In this document: in pieces, positions 26,174 to 34,623 of the stretch
Layout: the number at the start of each line of letters is the position of its first letter
How positions within the stretch are numbered: position 1 is the stretch's first letter
From: Chryseobacterium artocarpi
GTDB taxonomy: Bacteria > Bacteroidota > Bacteroidia > Flavobacteriales > Weeksellaceae
NCBI RefSeq assembly: GCF_001684975.1
Contig: NZ_MAYH01000049.1
Span: 186,001 to 250,000 of the forward strand
Length of the DNA stretch: 64,000 nt
Reading direction: 5' to 3'
Program-made: the position numbers and the translations under genes
The notes under the pieces: generated by a model
What the model saw: the letters and a program-made list of their open reading frames with translations, nothing else
Told to the model about the DNA's origin: nothing
Database searches by the model: none

Positions 26174-27466
26174 TTGGAATTTCATCCGTTCATCGAAAAA
26201 TCAAGTACTCAGGAAATAAAAAGGTTTCAGGAAGATAAACTTCAGAAGCTTTTGGCTTATCTTGAGGAGAATTCACCTTTTTACAAAAAACTGTTTAGGG
26301 AAAATAATATCAATATTGCGGAAATTCAAACTTTAGAAGATCTGCAGAAGATTCCTACAACCACAAAGAATGATTTACAGCAGTACAATCATGATTTTTT
26401 CTGTATTACTCAGGATAAGATTGTAGATTATAGTACAACTTCAGGAACTTTGGGAGATCCTGTGACTTTCGGTTTGTCTGATAATGACCTTGAAAGACTT
26501 GCCTATAATGAAGCAATATCATTTGCCTGTGCAGGAATCCAAAAAGGAGATGTTGTACAGATGATCACAACCATTGATAAACGCTTCATGGCGGGACTTG
26601 CTTACTTTTTAGGATTAAGAAAAATGGGAGCCAGTGTTGTTAGAATGGGACCGGGAATTCCTGAATTGCAATGGGATTCTATTTTCAGATATAAACCGAA
26701 ATATTTGATCACAGTTCCATCTTTCCTGTTAAAGATGATCGATTATGCTGAAAAACATGGCTTGGATTATAAAAACTCAAGTGTTTATGGTGCAGTATGT
26801 ATTGGAGAAAGTATCAAGAATCAAGATTTTACAGATAATATTCTTTCACAGAAGATTAAAGAAAAGTGGAACATTAAACTCTTTTCTACGTATGCATCTA
26901 CTGAGATGAGTACAGCCTTTACAGAATGTGAATTTCAGATTGGAGGACATCATCACCCGGAATTGATCATTACGGAAATTTTGGATGATGAGGGGAATGT
27001 AGTGAAAGAAGGAGAAAGCGGAGAACTTACTATTACAACTTTGGGAGTGGAGGCTATTCCTTTATTAAGATTTAAAACAGGTGATATTGTAAAAGCTCAT
27101 TATGAACCATGTCAATGTGGAAGAAATACGATGAGGTTAGGACCTGTGATCGGAAGAAAGCAGCAGATGATCAAATATAAAGGAACAACTTTGTATCCGC
27201 CTGCGATGAATGATATTCTGAACGATTTTAATAATATTCTGTGTTATCAGATCGTGATTCAGGCTAATGAGATCGGACTGGATGAAATTATCATCAAATT
27301 AAGTACTGAAGCTGAAAACGAAAACTTTGTAAATGAAGTAAGAGATCATTTCCGAGCAAAATTGAGAGTAAGCCCGAAAATTGAAATTATTGACTTTGAG
27401 ATTCTGTCTAAAACGGTCTTCAACCCAAACAGCAGAAAGCCTATTACTTTTATAGATCTACGTTAA
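26174..27466 (+). CDS. AMP-forming acyl/aryl ligase (phenylacetate-CoA ligase family)
   Basis: Adenylate-forming enzyme of 430 residues. The P-loop-like motif is YSTTSGTLGDPVTF near residue 85, the A5-type motif is STYASTEMSTAF near 239, and RFKTGDIV is the ATP-binding Asp region. It starts at TTG; no nearby ATG fits the family N-terminus MEFHPFIEKSS. In a flexirubin cluster the expected job is activation of 4-coumarate, made by the ammonia-lyase 3 kb downstream, for loading onto an acyl carrier protein. That substrate is inferred from context. It marks the left edge of the pigment cluster. Confidence 0.85.
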   Translation: MEFHPFIEKSSTQEIKRFQEDKLQKLLAYLEENSPFYKKLFRENNINIAEIQTLEDLQKIPTTTKNDLQQYNHDFFCITQDKIVDYSTTSGTLGDPVTFGLSDNDLERLAYNEAISFACAGIQKGDVVQMITTIDKRFMAGLAYFLGLRKMGASVVRMGPGIPELQWDSIFRYKPKYLITVPSFLLKMIDYAEKHGLDYKNSSVYGAVCIGESIKNQDFTDNILSQKIKEKWNIKLFSTYASTEMSTAFTECEFQIGGHHHPELIITEILDDEGNVVKEGESGELTITTLGVEAIPLLRFKTGDIVKAHYEPCQCGRNTMRLGPVIGRKQQMIKYKGTTLYPPAMNDILNDFNNILCYQIVIQANEIGLDEIIIKLSTEAENENFVNEVRDHFRAKLRVSPKIEIIDFEILSKTVFNPNSRKPITFIDLR

Positions 27467-27544
27467 GATTAATTTTCAATAAGAGTATTATAACTCTACT
27501 TTTTATAATATCTTTAAACGCTTAAATATAAAAACCAATAAATA

Positions 27545-28150
27545 ATGAAAAAATTATTATTACTGTTGTTTTTCGGAATGTTTACAACAGTTTTCGGACA
27601 GGACAAAATGAAAATTACAGCGGGTAGTTTAATTGCATTAAAAGATCAGACCGAAGTAAATGTGGAAGTCAAGTTTGAGAACGTGTTATTTATGAAAGAG
27701 AATATTACGGAAGCTCAATATCTTGAAAACAGAAAAAAACAGGTTCTGGAAAACCCTAAAAGAGGTGAGGAAGCATGGACAAAGTGGATCGGACAATGGG
27801 AGATCTATAAAAGAGAATATGTAGATTATTTCGCAAAAGGATTGAATAAAACGTATAAAAATATTTCATTCAAAAAAGATCCTTCTGCAAAATACACACT
27901 GTTGGTAGAAACAGCATGGGTTTTTCCGGGATGGCATGCAGGGCTTACGGCAATGACTGCTGAAATAACGGGCAAAATAAAACTGATTGAAACCGATAAC
28001 CCTTCAAAAGTTGTAGCGGAAGTAGAGCTTAACAAGTTCGATAAATTCGTAAAGAATGACGAATTTGTAATGGAATACGGAAGAATTGCCGCAGCTTATG
28101 AATCTGCCGGAAGATATCTGGGAAGAGAAATTAAAAAGTCTTTAAAATAA
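27545..28150 (+). CDS. Hypothetical exported protein
   Basis: A 201-residue protein with a signal peptide (MKKLLLLLFFGMFTTVFG-Q). The mature part has a mixed alpha/beta look with conserved-looking WVFPGWHAGLTAM and a final amphipathic helix. No family is recognised. It lies between the ligase and the halogenase-like gene, 78 bases after the former, and ends at a strong bidirectional terminator. Confidence 0.6.
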   Translation: MKKLLLLLFFGMFTTVFGQDKMKITAGSLIALKDQTEVNVEVKFENVLFMKENITEAQYLENRKKQVLENPKRGEEAWTKWIGQWEIYKREYVDYFAKGLNKTYKNISFKKDPSAKYTLLVETAWVFPGWHAGLTAMTAEITGKIKLIETDNPSKVVAEVELNKFDKFVKNDEFVMEYGRIAAAYESAGRYLGREIKKSLK

Positions 28151-28153
28151 AAC

Positions 28154-28183
28154 AAAAACGGTCTGAATTTTCAGACCGTTTTT
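28154..28183. terminator. Bidirectional terminator
   Basis: A perfect 13-bp stem AAAAACGGTCTGA/TCAGACCGTTTTT with a 4-nt loop, and T-runs on both strands, lies between convergent genes. Confidence 0.88.
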
Positions 28184-28185
28184 GT

Positions 28186-29442
28186 TTATTGTTGATTTTG
28201 CTGTTCCTGTTTTTCAAGTTTGATCAGGTTTGCAAGGTTTTTAATCACTGTATCATGCTTTTTCACAAAAGGATTGTCCTTATTCCAAACATATCCTGCT
28301 AAAACAGCACATATCTTTTTCTTTACGTCCGGATTTTCCGGTTGGTGGAAGAATAGCTCCTGAAGATTTCCGGTATACCATTCCTTTACATAAGTGGTGA
28401 AAACGTCTACACCATATAAAATATAATCTGTATACTCTTTCTGCCAATCGATTGTTTCGCCATTAAGCTGTCTTAAAGCAAGTTTTGCTGCAAGCATACC
28501 GGATTCGGTAGCAAATGCCATCCCTGAGGAAAAAACAGGATCAAGGAATTCAGAAGCATTCCCTGTTAAAGCAAATCCGTCTCCGAATAAACTTTTCACT
28601 GAGCATGAATAATCTTTAAGATGTCTTGGGTCAAAAAGGAACTCTACATCTCCGAAACGTTTTACATAATAATCAGAAAGAGAAATAGCCTTTCTTAATG
28701 CTTCAGCCGGATCTCCGTTTTCAGATAATTGATCAATATAATCAGTAGGTCCTACGATACCTATACTTGTATTTCCATTAGAAAAAGGAATTACCCAAAG
28801 CCAGACTTCCGTTTCAATAATGTCAAAAGAAATCAATGTACCCTCTTCACCCGGTTCTCTGTTAATATCATTCACATGAGAGAAAATTGCAGAGTGAGGA
28901 GACAATTTTGAAGGCTTTTCAAGGTCCAGCAAACGGGGAAGTACTCTTCCGTATCCGCTGGAATCAATAACGAACTTAGCATGGATTTCTTTAGTCTCTC
29001 CATCCTTATTCTTTACCGTTGTTATAGAATCTGTTCCGTCAAATTTAATATCAATAACTTCTGTCTCAAATTCCAGATCGATACCTTTATTAATGACTTC
29101 CTGAGCAAGAGTGTTATCAAAATCAGCTCTCGGAACCTGCCAGGTCCAATCCCAGCCTTCTCCGAATTTGTTGCTGAAATCAAAAATGCAGACTTCATCA
29201 CCACGAAGGAAACGAGCTCCAAGCTTTTTTTCAAAGCCCATTTTGTCTAGTGCAGGGAATAATCCGGCTTCGTCAAAGTGATCCATTACCCTTGGAATTA
29301 AGCTTTCACCGACTACCAGTCTTGGAAATTTTGTCTTTTCGACCACTTTTACGTTGACGTTGTTCTTCTTTAAGTACGAAGAAGACACGCATCCGGAAGG
29401 TCCAGCCCCGATTACAAGAACGTCAACAAATTCTTTGCTCAT
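28186..29442 (-). CDS. Flavin-dependent halogenase-like oxidoreductase
   Basis: FAD enzyme of 418 residues in the tryptophan-halogenase/FAD monooxygenase superfamily. It has the dinucleotide motif GAGPSG near residue 13, a WLWVIP stretch matching the halogenase WxWxIP signature near 211, and FLDPVFSSG matching FxxPxxSxG near 299. Many flexirubins are chlorinated or hydroxylated on the aryl ring, so a tailoring role on the aryl head group is likely; chlorination versus hydroxylation cannot be told from sequence. It is transcribed divergently from the ammonia-lyase gene. Confidence 0.8.
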   Translation of the reverse strand: MSKEFVDVLVIGAGPSGCVSSSYLKKNNVNVKVVEKTKFPRLVVGESLIPRVMDHFDEAGLFPALDKMGFEKKLGARFLRGDEVCIFDFSNKFGEGWDWTWQVPRADFDNTLAQEVINKGIDLEFETEVIDIKFDGTDSITTVKNKDGETKEIHAKFVIDSSGYGRVLPRLLDLEKPSKLSPHSAIFSHVNDINREPGEEGTLISFDIIETEVWLWVIPFSNGNTSIGIVGPTDYIDQLSENGDPAEALRKAISLSDYYVKRFGDVEFLFDPRHLKDYSCSVKSLFGDGFALTGNASEFLDPVFSSGMAFATESGMLAAKLALRQLNGETIDWQKEYTDYILYGVDVFTTYVKEWYTGNLQELFFHQPENPDVKKKICAVLAGYVWNKDNPFVKKHDTVIKNLANLIKLEKQEQQNQQ

Positions 29443-29443
29443 C

Positions 29444-29515
29444 TTTGATTTTTTATTTTAATAATAACTTTTATCTTTGCCGCAAAATTAGTGACAAATA
29501 ATTAATATTTTACAA
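29444..29515. promoter_or_regulatory. Divergent promoter region of pigment cluster
   Basis: On the forward strand TATCTTTG (29472-29479) lies 61 bases before the ammonia-lyase ATG, with TTTG at 29444-29447 as a loosely spaced (24-nt) upstream element. On the reverse strand TAATTTTG (29483-29490) follows a TTTG with 22 nt spacing. The two -7 boxes nearly abut, so expression of the halogenase-like gene and of the ammonia-lyase set may be linked. Confidence 0.55.
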
Positions 29516-29540
29516 AATTATCAACTATTACTTTTAATTG

Positions 29541-31061
29541 ATGAAAATAACCAACTTTTTAGAACTGAAAGACTTTCAAAAAATTATTATTGAAAATGAG
29601 AAAATAGAACTGGATGAATCACTTTTATCAAGAGTGAATACAAGTTTTCAGTTTTTAAAAGAATTTTCTAAAAACAAAGTAATATATGGTGTGAACACTG
29701 GTTTTGGACCAATGGCTCAATTTAAGATCAGTGATGAAGACACACACCAGCTACAATACAACCTGATCAGAAGCCACTCTTCAGGAATCGGGAATCCTTT
29801 GCCAGCTCAGGAAGTTAAGGCATGTATGTTGGCAAGAATGAATACCTTGTCATTAGGAAATTCAGGAGTACATGAATCCGTTATTTATCTTCTTCAGGAA
29901 TTGATCAACAGAGATATCATCCCATTGATTTTTGAGCACGGAGGAGTAGGAGCAAGTGGTGACCTTGTTCAATTGGCTCATCTTGCTTTAGTTTTGATCG
30001 GAGAAGGAGAAGTATTTTATAAAGGAGAAAGAAAATTCACAAAAGAAGTTTTTGAAATTGAAAAATTAGAACCAATTCAGGTTGAGATCCGTGAAGGTCT
30101 TGCTTTGATGAATGGTACTTCGGTAATGTCAGGAATAGGAATTGTGAATGCTTATAAGGCAAATCAATTAACAGATATTTCTATCAGACTTTCATGTGCG
30201 ATCAACGAAATTGTTCAGGCGTATGATGATCATTTATCCGCTGCTTTGAACGGAACTAAAAGACATTACGGTCAGCAGAAAGTTGCAGAAAGAATGCGTG
30301 CCCATTTAGCAGACAGTAAACTGATCAGAAAAAGAGAAGATCACCTTTATACTCACTTTGAAGAACAGGAAAAAGTATTCAAGGAAAAAGTACAGGAATA
30401 TTATTCATTAAGATGTGTACCGCAGATCTTAGGACCAGTGTTAGATACATTGGAATATACGGAAAAAGTTCTTGAAAACGAAATTAACTCTGCTAATGAT
30501 AACCCTATTATCAATGTAGAAGACCAGCATGTTTACCACGGCGGAAATTTCCACGGAGACTATATCTCTTTGGAAATGGATAAGCTTAAAATTGTAGTAA
30601 CCAAACTAACCATGCTTGCAGAAAGACAGCTGAACTATCTTTTAAATGCTAAAATCAATGAAATTCTGCCTCCTTTTGTAAATTTAGGTAAATTAGGTTT
30701 CAATTTCGGAATGCAGGGTGTACAGTTTACAGCAACTTCCACTACAGCAGAAAGCCAAATGCTGTCAAATCCTATGTACGTTCACAGTATCCCGAATAAT
30801 AATGATAATCAGGATATCGTGAGTATGGGAACCAATGCAGCCGTAATCTGTAGAAAAGTAATAGAAAATGCTTTTGAAGTATTGGCAATTGAAGCCATTA
30901 CAATTATCCAGGCAATTGAATACCTAGGTTTCCAGGATAAAGTTTCTTCATCTACAAAAGAGCTGTATGATGAGATCAGAAAAATAATTCCTGCATTCTC
31001 AGATGATATGGTAATGTATCCTTATCTGGAAGAAGTAAAGAAATATTTAAAGGCAATGTAA
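29541..31061 (+). CDS. Tyrosine ammonia-lyase (aromatic amino acid lyase with MIO cofactor)
   Basis: A 506-residue lyase of the histidine/phenylalanine/tyrosine ammonia-lyase family. The MIO-forming Ala-Ser-Gly is at about residues 138-140 in GGVGASGDLVQL. The substrate-selecting block NLIRSHSSG and overall sequence closely resemble the characterised tyrosine ammonia-lyase of Flavobacterium johnsoniae as I recall it, not hut-pathway HutH. No hutU/hutI/hutG genes are nearby. The expected reaction is tyrosine to 4-coumarate, the aryl starter of flexirubin. The frame also has a TTG three bases upstream; ATG is preferred. Confidence 0.88.
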   Translation: MKITNFLELKDFQKIIIENEKIELDESLLSRVNTSFQFLKEFSKNKVIYGVNTGFGPMAQFKISDEDTHQLQYNLIRSHSSGIGNPLPAQEVKACMLARMNTLSLGNSGVHESVIYLLQELINRDIIPLIFEHGGVGASGDLVQLAHLALVLIGEGEVFYKGERKFTKEVFEIEKLEPIQVEIREGLALMNGTSVMSGIGIVNAYKANQLTDISIRLSCAINEIVQAYDDHLSAALNGTKRHYGQQKVAERMRAHLADSKLIRKREDHLYTHFEEQEKVFKEKVQEYYSLRCVPQILGPVLDTLEYTEKVLENEINSANDNPIINVEDQHVYHGGNFHGDYISLEMDKLKIVVTKLTMLAERQLNYLLNAKINEILPPFVNLGKLGFNFGMQGVQFTATSTTAESQMLSNPMYVHSIPNNNDNQDIVSMGTNAAVICRKVIENAFEVLAIEAITIIQAIEYLGFQDKVSSSTKELYDEIRKIIPAFSDDMVMYPYLEEVKKYLKAM

Positions 31062-31139
31062 TTATTCCTCAGAATAAATTGTCTATTAAAAGAAAAACAA
31101 GGTAACTTAAAAAAACTAAAACGAAATAAACACTAACGC

Positions 31140-31871
31140 ATGAAATGTGCAATTATAACAGGAGGCTCAAGAGGAATCGGAAAGGCGATCTGTATAAAAC
31201 TGGCTGAAGAAAAAAACTACCATATACTGATCAACTACACTTCAAATGAAGCCGCAGCAAAAGAAACTTTGGCTAAAGTAGAAGAACTTGGCGCTACAGG
31301 AGAAATCCTTAAATTTGATGTAGGAAATACTGAAGAAGTACAGAATGTATTAACGGCTTGGCAGGAAAATAATCCTACAGCTGTGGTAGAAGTGATTGTA
31401 AACAACGCCGGAATTACCAAAGATGGTCTGTTTATGTGGATGCCAAAAGAAGACTGGAGCAGCGTTATCAATACAAGCTTAGATGGGTTCTTCAATGTAA
31501 CGAATTTCTTTATTCAGAAATTACTTCGCAACAAATACGGAAGAATCATCAATATGGTTTCAGTATCCGGAGTGAAAGGAACTGCAGGACAGACAAATTA
31601 TTCTGCTGCAAAAGGAGCGTTAGTAGGAGCTACAAAAGCCCTTGCTCAGGAAGTCGCAAAAAGAAATATTACCGTAAACGCTGTTGCACCAGGATTTATC
31701 AAAACAGATATGACTCAGGAAATGAATGAAGACGAGCTTAAAGCAATGATTCCAGCCAACAGATTCGGTGAAGCTGAAGAAGTTGCTGATCTTGTAGCGT
31801 TTTTAGCATCGAGAAAATCTTCATACATTACAGGCGAAGTTATTAATATTAACGGCGGAATTTACTCATAA
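31140..31871 (+). CDS. 3-oxoacyl-ACP reductase (FabG-like)
   Basis: Short-chain dehydrogenase/reductase of 243 residues. The NADPH motif TGGSRGIG is at residues 7-14, NNAG follows, and the catalytic Ser and Tyr-x3-Lys are in VSVSGVKG and NYSAAKGA near residue 154. It reduces the beta-keto group during each polyene extension round, equivalent to the ketoreductase of aryl polyene type II PKS systems. It is co-directional with the ammonia-lyase and ketosynthase. Confidence 0.88.
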   Translation: MKCAIITGGSRGIGKAICIKLAEEKNYHILINYTSNEAAAKETLAKVEELGATGEILKFDVGNTEEVQNVLTAWQENNPTAVVEVIVNNAGITKDGLFMWMPKEDWSSVINTSLDGFFNVTNFFIQKLLRNKYGRIINMVSVSGVKGTAGQTNYSAAKGALVGATKALAQEVAKRNITVNAVAPGFIKTDMTQEMNEDELKAMIPANRFGEAEEVADLVAFLASRKSSYITGEVININGGIYS

Positions 31872-31877
31872 AATAAT

Positions 31878-31965
31878 TTAACAATATACCAATGTACCAG
31901 TGTACAATATAAATTGAATCTCAATAAAATATATTGTTACATCGTTAAACTGATACATTGTTAAA
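31878..31965. repeat. Intergenic inverted repeat A (GTTACATTG family)
   Basis: Imperfect arms of about 33-35 bases, 31878-31910 and 31931-31965, begin and end with TTTAACAATAT...ATATTGT and share the words ACAAT, TACCAATGTAC and GTTAAA. It would form a long AT-rich hairpin between the reductase and ketosynthase genes. Confidence 0.65.
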
Positions 31966-31979
31966 CTCAATATAAACAA

Positions 31980-33200
31980 ATGGAAAACAGGGTTGTGATT
32001 ACCGGAATGGGGATTTATTCCTGCATTGGGACCTCTTTAGAAGAAGTCAGGGAATCTCTATACCAAGGAAAATCCGGTATTGTTTTAGATCAGGAGAGAA
32101 AAGAATTCGGGTTTAGATCTGGGCTTACAGGTGTTGTTCCAAAACCGGATCTGAAAAATCTACTGAACAGACGTCAGCGCATCAGCATGGGAGAAGAAAG
32201 TGAATATGCTTATCTTGCTACGATGGATGCTCTGAAACAAGCCAATCTTGATGAAGCCTTTCTGGAAACCCACGAAGTTGGGATTTTATACGGAAACGAC
32301 AGTGTTTCTCAGGCAGTGGTAGAATCTATAGACATTGCACGAGAAAAGAAAGATACTACATTGATGGGGTCCGGAGCGATCTTTAAATCAATGAACTCAA
32401 CGGTAACAATGAACCTTTCAACCATCTTTAAGCTGAGAGGAATTAATCTTACAATCAGCGCAGCCTGTGCAAGTGGTTCGCATTCCTTAGGACTTGCTTA
32501 TATGATGATCAAAAACGGTTTTCAGGATATGATTATCTGTGGTGGAGCTCAGGAAACCAACAAATATTCTATGGCAAGTTTTGATGGATTGGGAGTTTTC
32601 TCCGCAAGAGAAGACGAGCCTACGAAAGCTTCAAGACCTTTTGATGCAGGAAGAGACGGTTTGATTCCAAGTGGGGGAGCAGCAAGCCTAGTTGTTGAAA
32701 GCTTAGAATCAGCACAAAGAAGAGGTGCTCCAATCATTGCTGAAATTATAGGATACGGTTTCTCATCCAATGGCGGGCATATTTCTACCCCGAATGTTGA
32801 CGGACCAGCCCTTGCAATGGACAGAGCTTTGAAACAATCAGGATTGAAAGCTTCAGACATTGATTATATTAATGCTCACGCTACTTCTACGCCTATTGGT
32901 GATGCGAACGAAGCAAAAGCAATTTATGAAATCTTCGGAAGCGAAGTTCCTGTAAGTTCTACCAAATCCATGACAGGACACGAGTGTTGGATGGCAGGCG
33001 CAAGTGAAGTTATCTACTCAATTCTGATGATGCAGAACGATTTTATAGCTCCAAATATTAACCTGGATAATCCTGATAATGAGGCTCAAAAGATAAATTT
33101 AGTCTCCAAAACAAAAAATCAAAAAATTGATGTATTTTTGTCGAATTCTTTTGGGTTTGGGGGAACTAATTCTGCACTAATAGTTAAAAAATTTGATTAA
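31980..33200 (+). CDS. Beta-ketoacyl-ACP synthase (FabF-type, catalytic)
   Basis: Condensing enzyme of 406 residues with an intact Cys-His-His triad: Cys163 in SAACASGSH, His300 in NAHATSTPIGD and His334 in MTGHECWMAGA. It has normal FabB/F length. In this cluster it would extend the aryl polyene or the fatty chain of the dialkylresorcinol. It is followed at once by an acyl carrier protein gene (4-base gap). Confidence 0.9.
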   Translation: MENRVVITGMGIYSCIGTSLEEVRESLYQGKSGIVLDQERKEFGFRSGLTGVVPKPDLKNLLNRRQRISMGEESEYAYLATMDALKQANLDEAFLETHEVGILYGNDSVSQAVVESIDIAREKKDTTLMGSGAIFKSMNSTVTMNLSTIFKLRGINLTISAACASGSHSLGLAYMMIKNGFQDMIICGGAQETNKYSMASFDGLGVFSAREDEPTKASRPFDAGRDGLIPSGGAASLVVESLESAQRRGAPIIAEIIGYGFSSNGGHISTPNVDGPALAMDRALKQSGLKASDIDYINAHATSTPIGDANEAKAIYEIFGSEVPVSSTKSMTGHECWMAGASEVIYSILMMQNDFIAPNINLDNPDNEAQKINLVSKTKNQKIDVFLSNSFGFGGTNSALIVKKFD

Positions 33201-33204
33201 AAAC

Positions 33205-33459
33205 ATGGAAAGGGAAAAAATAGTTGCTATTGTTAATGATTTTCTTGTCAACGAATTTGAAGTTGATGGAGACGAAATCAGTAATGATGCCAACCTTAAA
33301 AATACATTAGGCTTAGACAGCTTAGACTATATCGATATGGTAGTGGTGATCGAATCTAATTTCGGAGTGAAATTAGGAGAAGCCGATTTCAAAAAAATGG
33401 TAACATTTGATGACTTCTACTCAACAATTGAAAATAAGATTGCTGAAAAAAACGCATAG
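33205..33459 (+). CDS. Acyl carrier protein (first of two)
   Basis: An 84-residue ACP. The phosphopantetheine-attachment serine is Ser39 in GLDSLDY. The frame reaches upstream to 33193 over the ketosynthase stop, but ATG 33205 gives the standard N-terminus. The presence of a second, divergent ACP at 44955 suggests separate carriers for different steps, as in aryl polyene systems. Confidence 0.9.
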   Translation: MEREKIVAIVNDFLVNEFEVDGDEISNDANLKNTLGLDSLDYIDMVVVIESNFGVKLGEADFKKMVTFDDFYSTIENKIAEKNA

Positions 33460-33486
33460 TTATAAGTAATCTATATTCCTAAAATG

Positions 33487-33536
33487 TACCAATGTAACAA
33501 TATTAGAGTATACTCAGAGATAGGGTTACATTGGTA
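33487..33536. repeat. Intergenic inverted repeat B (GTTACATTG family)
   Basis: Perfect 12-bp arms TACCAATGTAAC (33487-33498) and GTTACATTGGTA (33525-33536) flank a 26-nt loop, between the ACP and acyltransferase genes. Confidence 0.75.
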
Positions 33537-33562
33537 TACTGTTATAATGGTAAATTCTATTT

Positions 33563-34447
33563 ATGAACAAGTGGAAAGGTAAATCTAAAGGGACCGTATC
33601 AGGATACAGAATATTCGTTTGGTGTATTAGAAATATCGGAATCAGAAGTTCATATTTCATTCTGTATTTTGTTGCTTCTTACTTTGTTCTGTTTCAGAAA
33701 AAAAGCAATCGATACATTCTTTATTATTTCCAAAAAAGACTGAACTACGGATATTGGAAAGCAAAGCGTTCCATCTTTAAAAGCTACTTTACTTTCGGAA
33801 AAGTTTTGATTGATAAAACTGCTATTTCTGCCGGTTTACGAGAAAAATATACCTATGAATTTGACGGTATTGAAAACCTCAGAAACCTTTTAGCAGCCAA
33901 AAAAGGCGGAGTTTTGATCAGTGCCCACATCGGTAACTTTGAAATTGCAGAACATTTCTTTGCAGACATAGATTTTGATTGCCAGATCAATCTGGTCACT
34001 ACAGATCAGGAAGTGACAGTAATTAAGGAATATCTGGAAAGTGTTTCCGTAAAGAAAAGTAACATCAAATTCATTTATGTAAAAGAAGATCTGTCACATA
34101 TCTTTGAGATCAATCAGGCATTGTCAAATAATGAACTGATATGTTTTACAGGTGACCGTTATTTTGAGGGATCAAAATATCTTGAAGCAGATTTGTTGGG
34201 GAAAAGTGCCAAATTTCCGGCAGGACCATTCCTTATTGCTTCCCGATTAGGTGTTCCGGTAGTTTACGTTTATGTAATGAAAGAAGATAACCTTCATTAT
34301 CACTTATATGCAAGAGTCGCTCAGAATATCAAAAACAGAGATTCACAGGGACTTTTACAGTCTTATGTAGATAATCTTGAGACGATGGTAAAAAAATATC
34401 CGCTTCAATGGTTTAATTATTTTGATTTTTGGGATGATGTTGATTAA
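33563..34447 (+). CDS. LpxL-like lysophospholipid/lipid acyltransferase
   Basis: A 294-residue acyltransferase with an N-terminal hydrophobic helix and the HxxxxE catalytic motif HIGNFE near residue 121. It has the overall LpxL/HtrB (lipid A late acyltransferase) pattern, including FPAGPFLIASRLGVPVV. Aryl polyene clusters carry such enzymes, proposed to attach the polyene to a lipid. Here it may take part in pigment-lipid or ester assembly, or load acyl chains; the exact acceptor is unknown. Confidence 0.82.
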   Translation: MNKWKGKSKGTVSGYRIFVWCIRNIGIRSSYFILYFVASYFVLFQKKSNRYILYYFQKRLNYGYWKAKRSIFKSYFTFGKVLIDKTAISAGLREKYTYEFDGIENLRNLLAAKKGGVLISAHIGNFEIAEHFFADIDFDCQINLVTTDQEVTVIKEYLESVSVKKSNIKFIYVKEDLSHIFEINQALSNNELICFTGDRYFEGSKYLEADLLGKSAKFPAGPFLIASRLGVPVVYVYVMKEDNLHYHLYARVAQNIKNRDSQGLLQSYVDNLETMVKKYPLQWFNYFDFWDDVD

Positions 34448-34623
34448 TTTTTCTATTTTTATTCCCTAAAAACTAATAAAAACTCAAAACTATTGAGATT
34501 TTTGAAAATTTGAGATCATGAATTTGTATTGTCTGAATAAGACTTTTCCGTTTTTGAAGTACAAAATAACTCTGAATTCCCTAATTTCTCAATCTCTTTT
34601 TAACTTATAAAGCACGTTCTCCT

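Noticed and set aside
29541..31061. Histidine utilisation (hutH)
   Set aside because: No hutU, hutI or hutG nearby, and the selectivity region resembles tyrosine ammonia-lyase.
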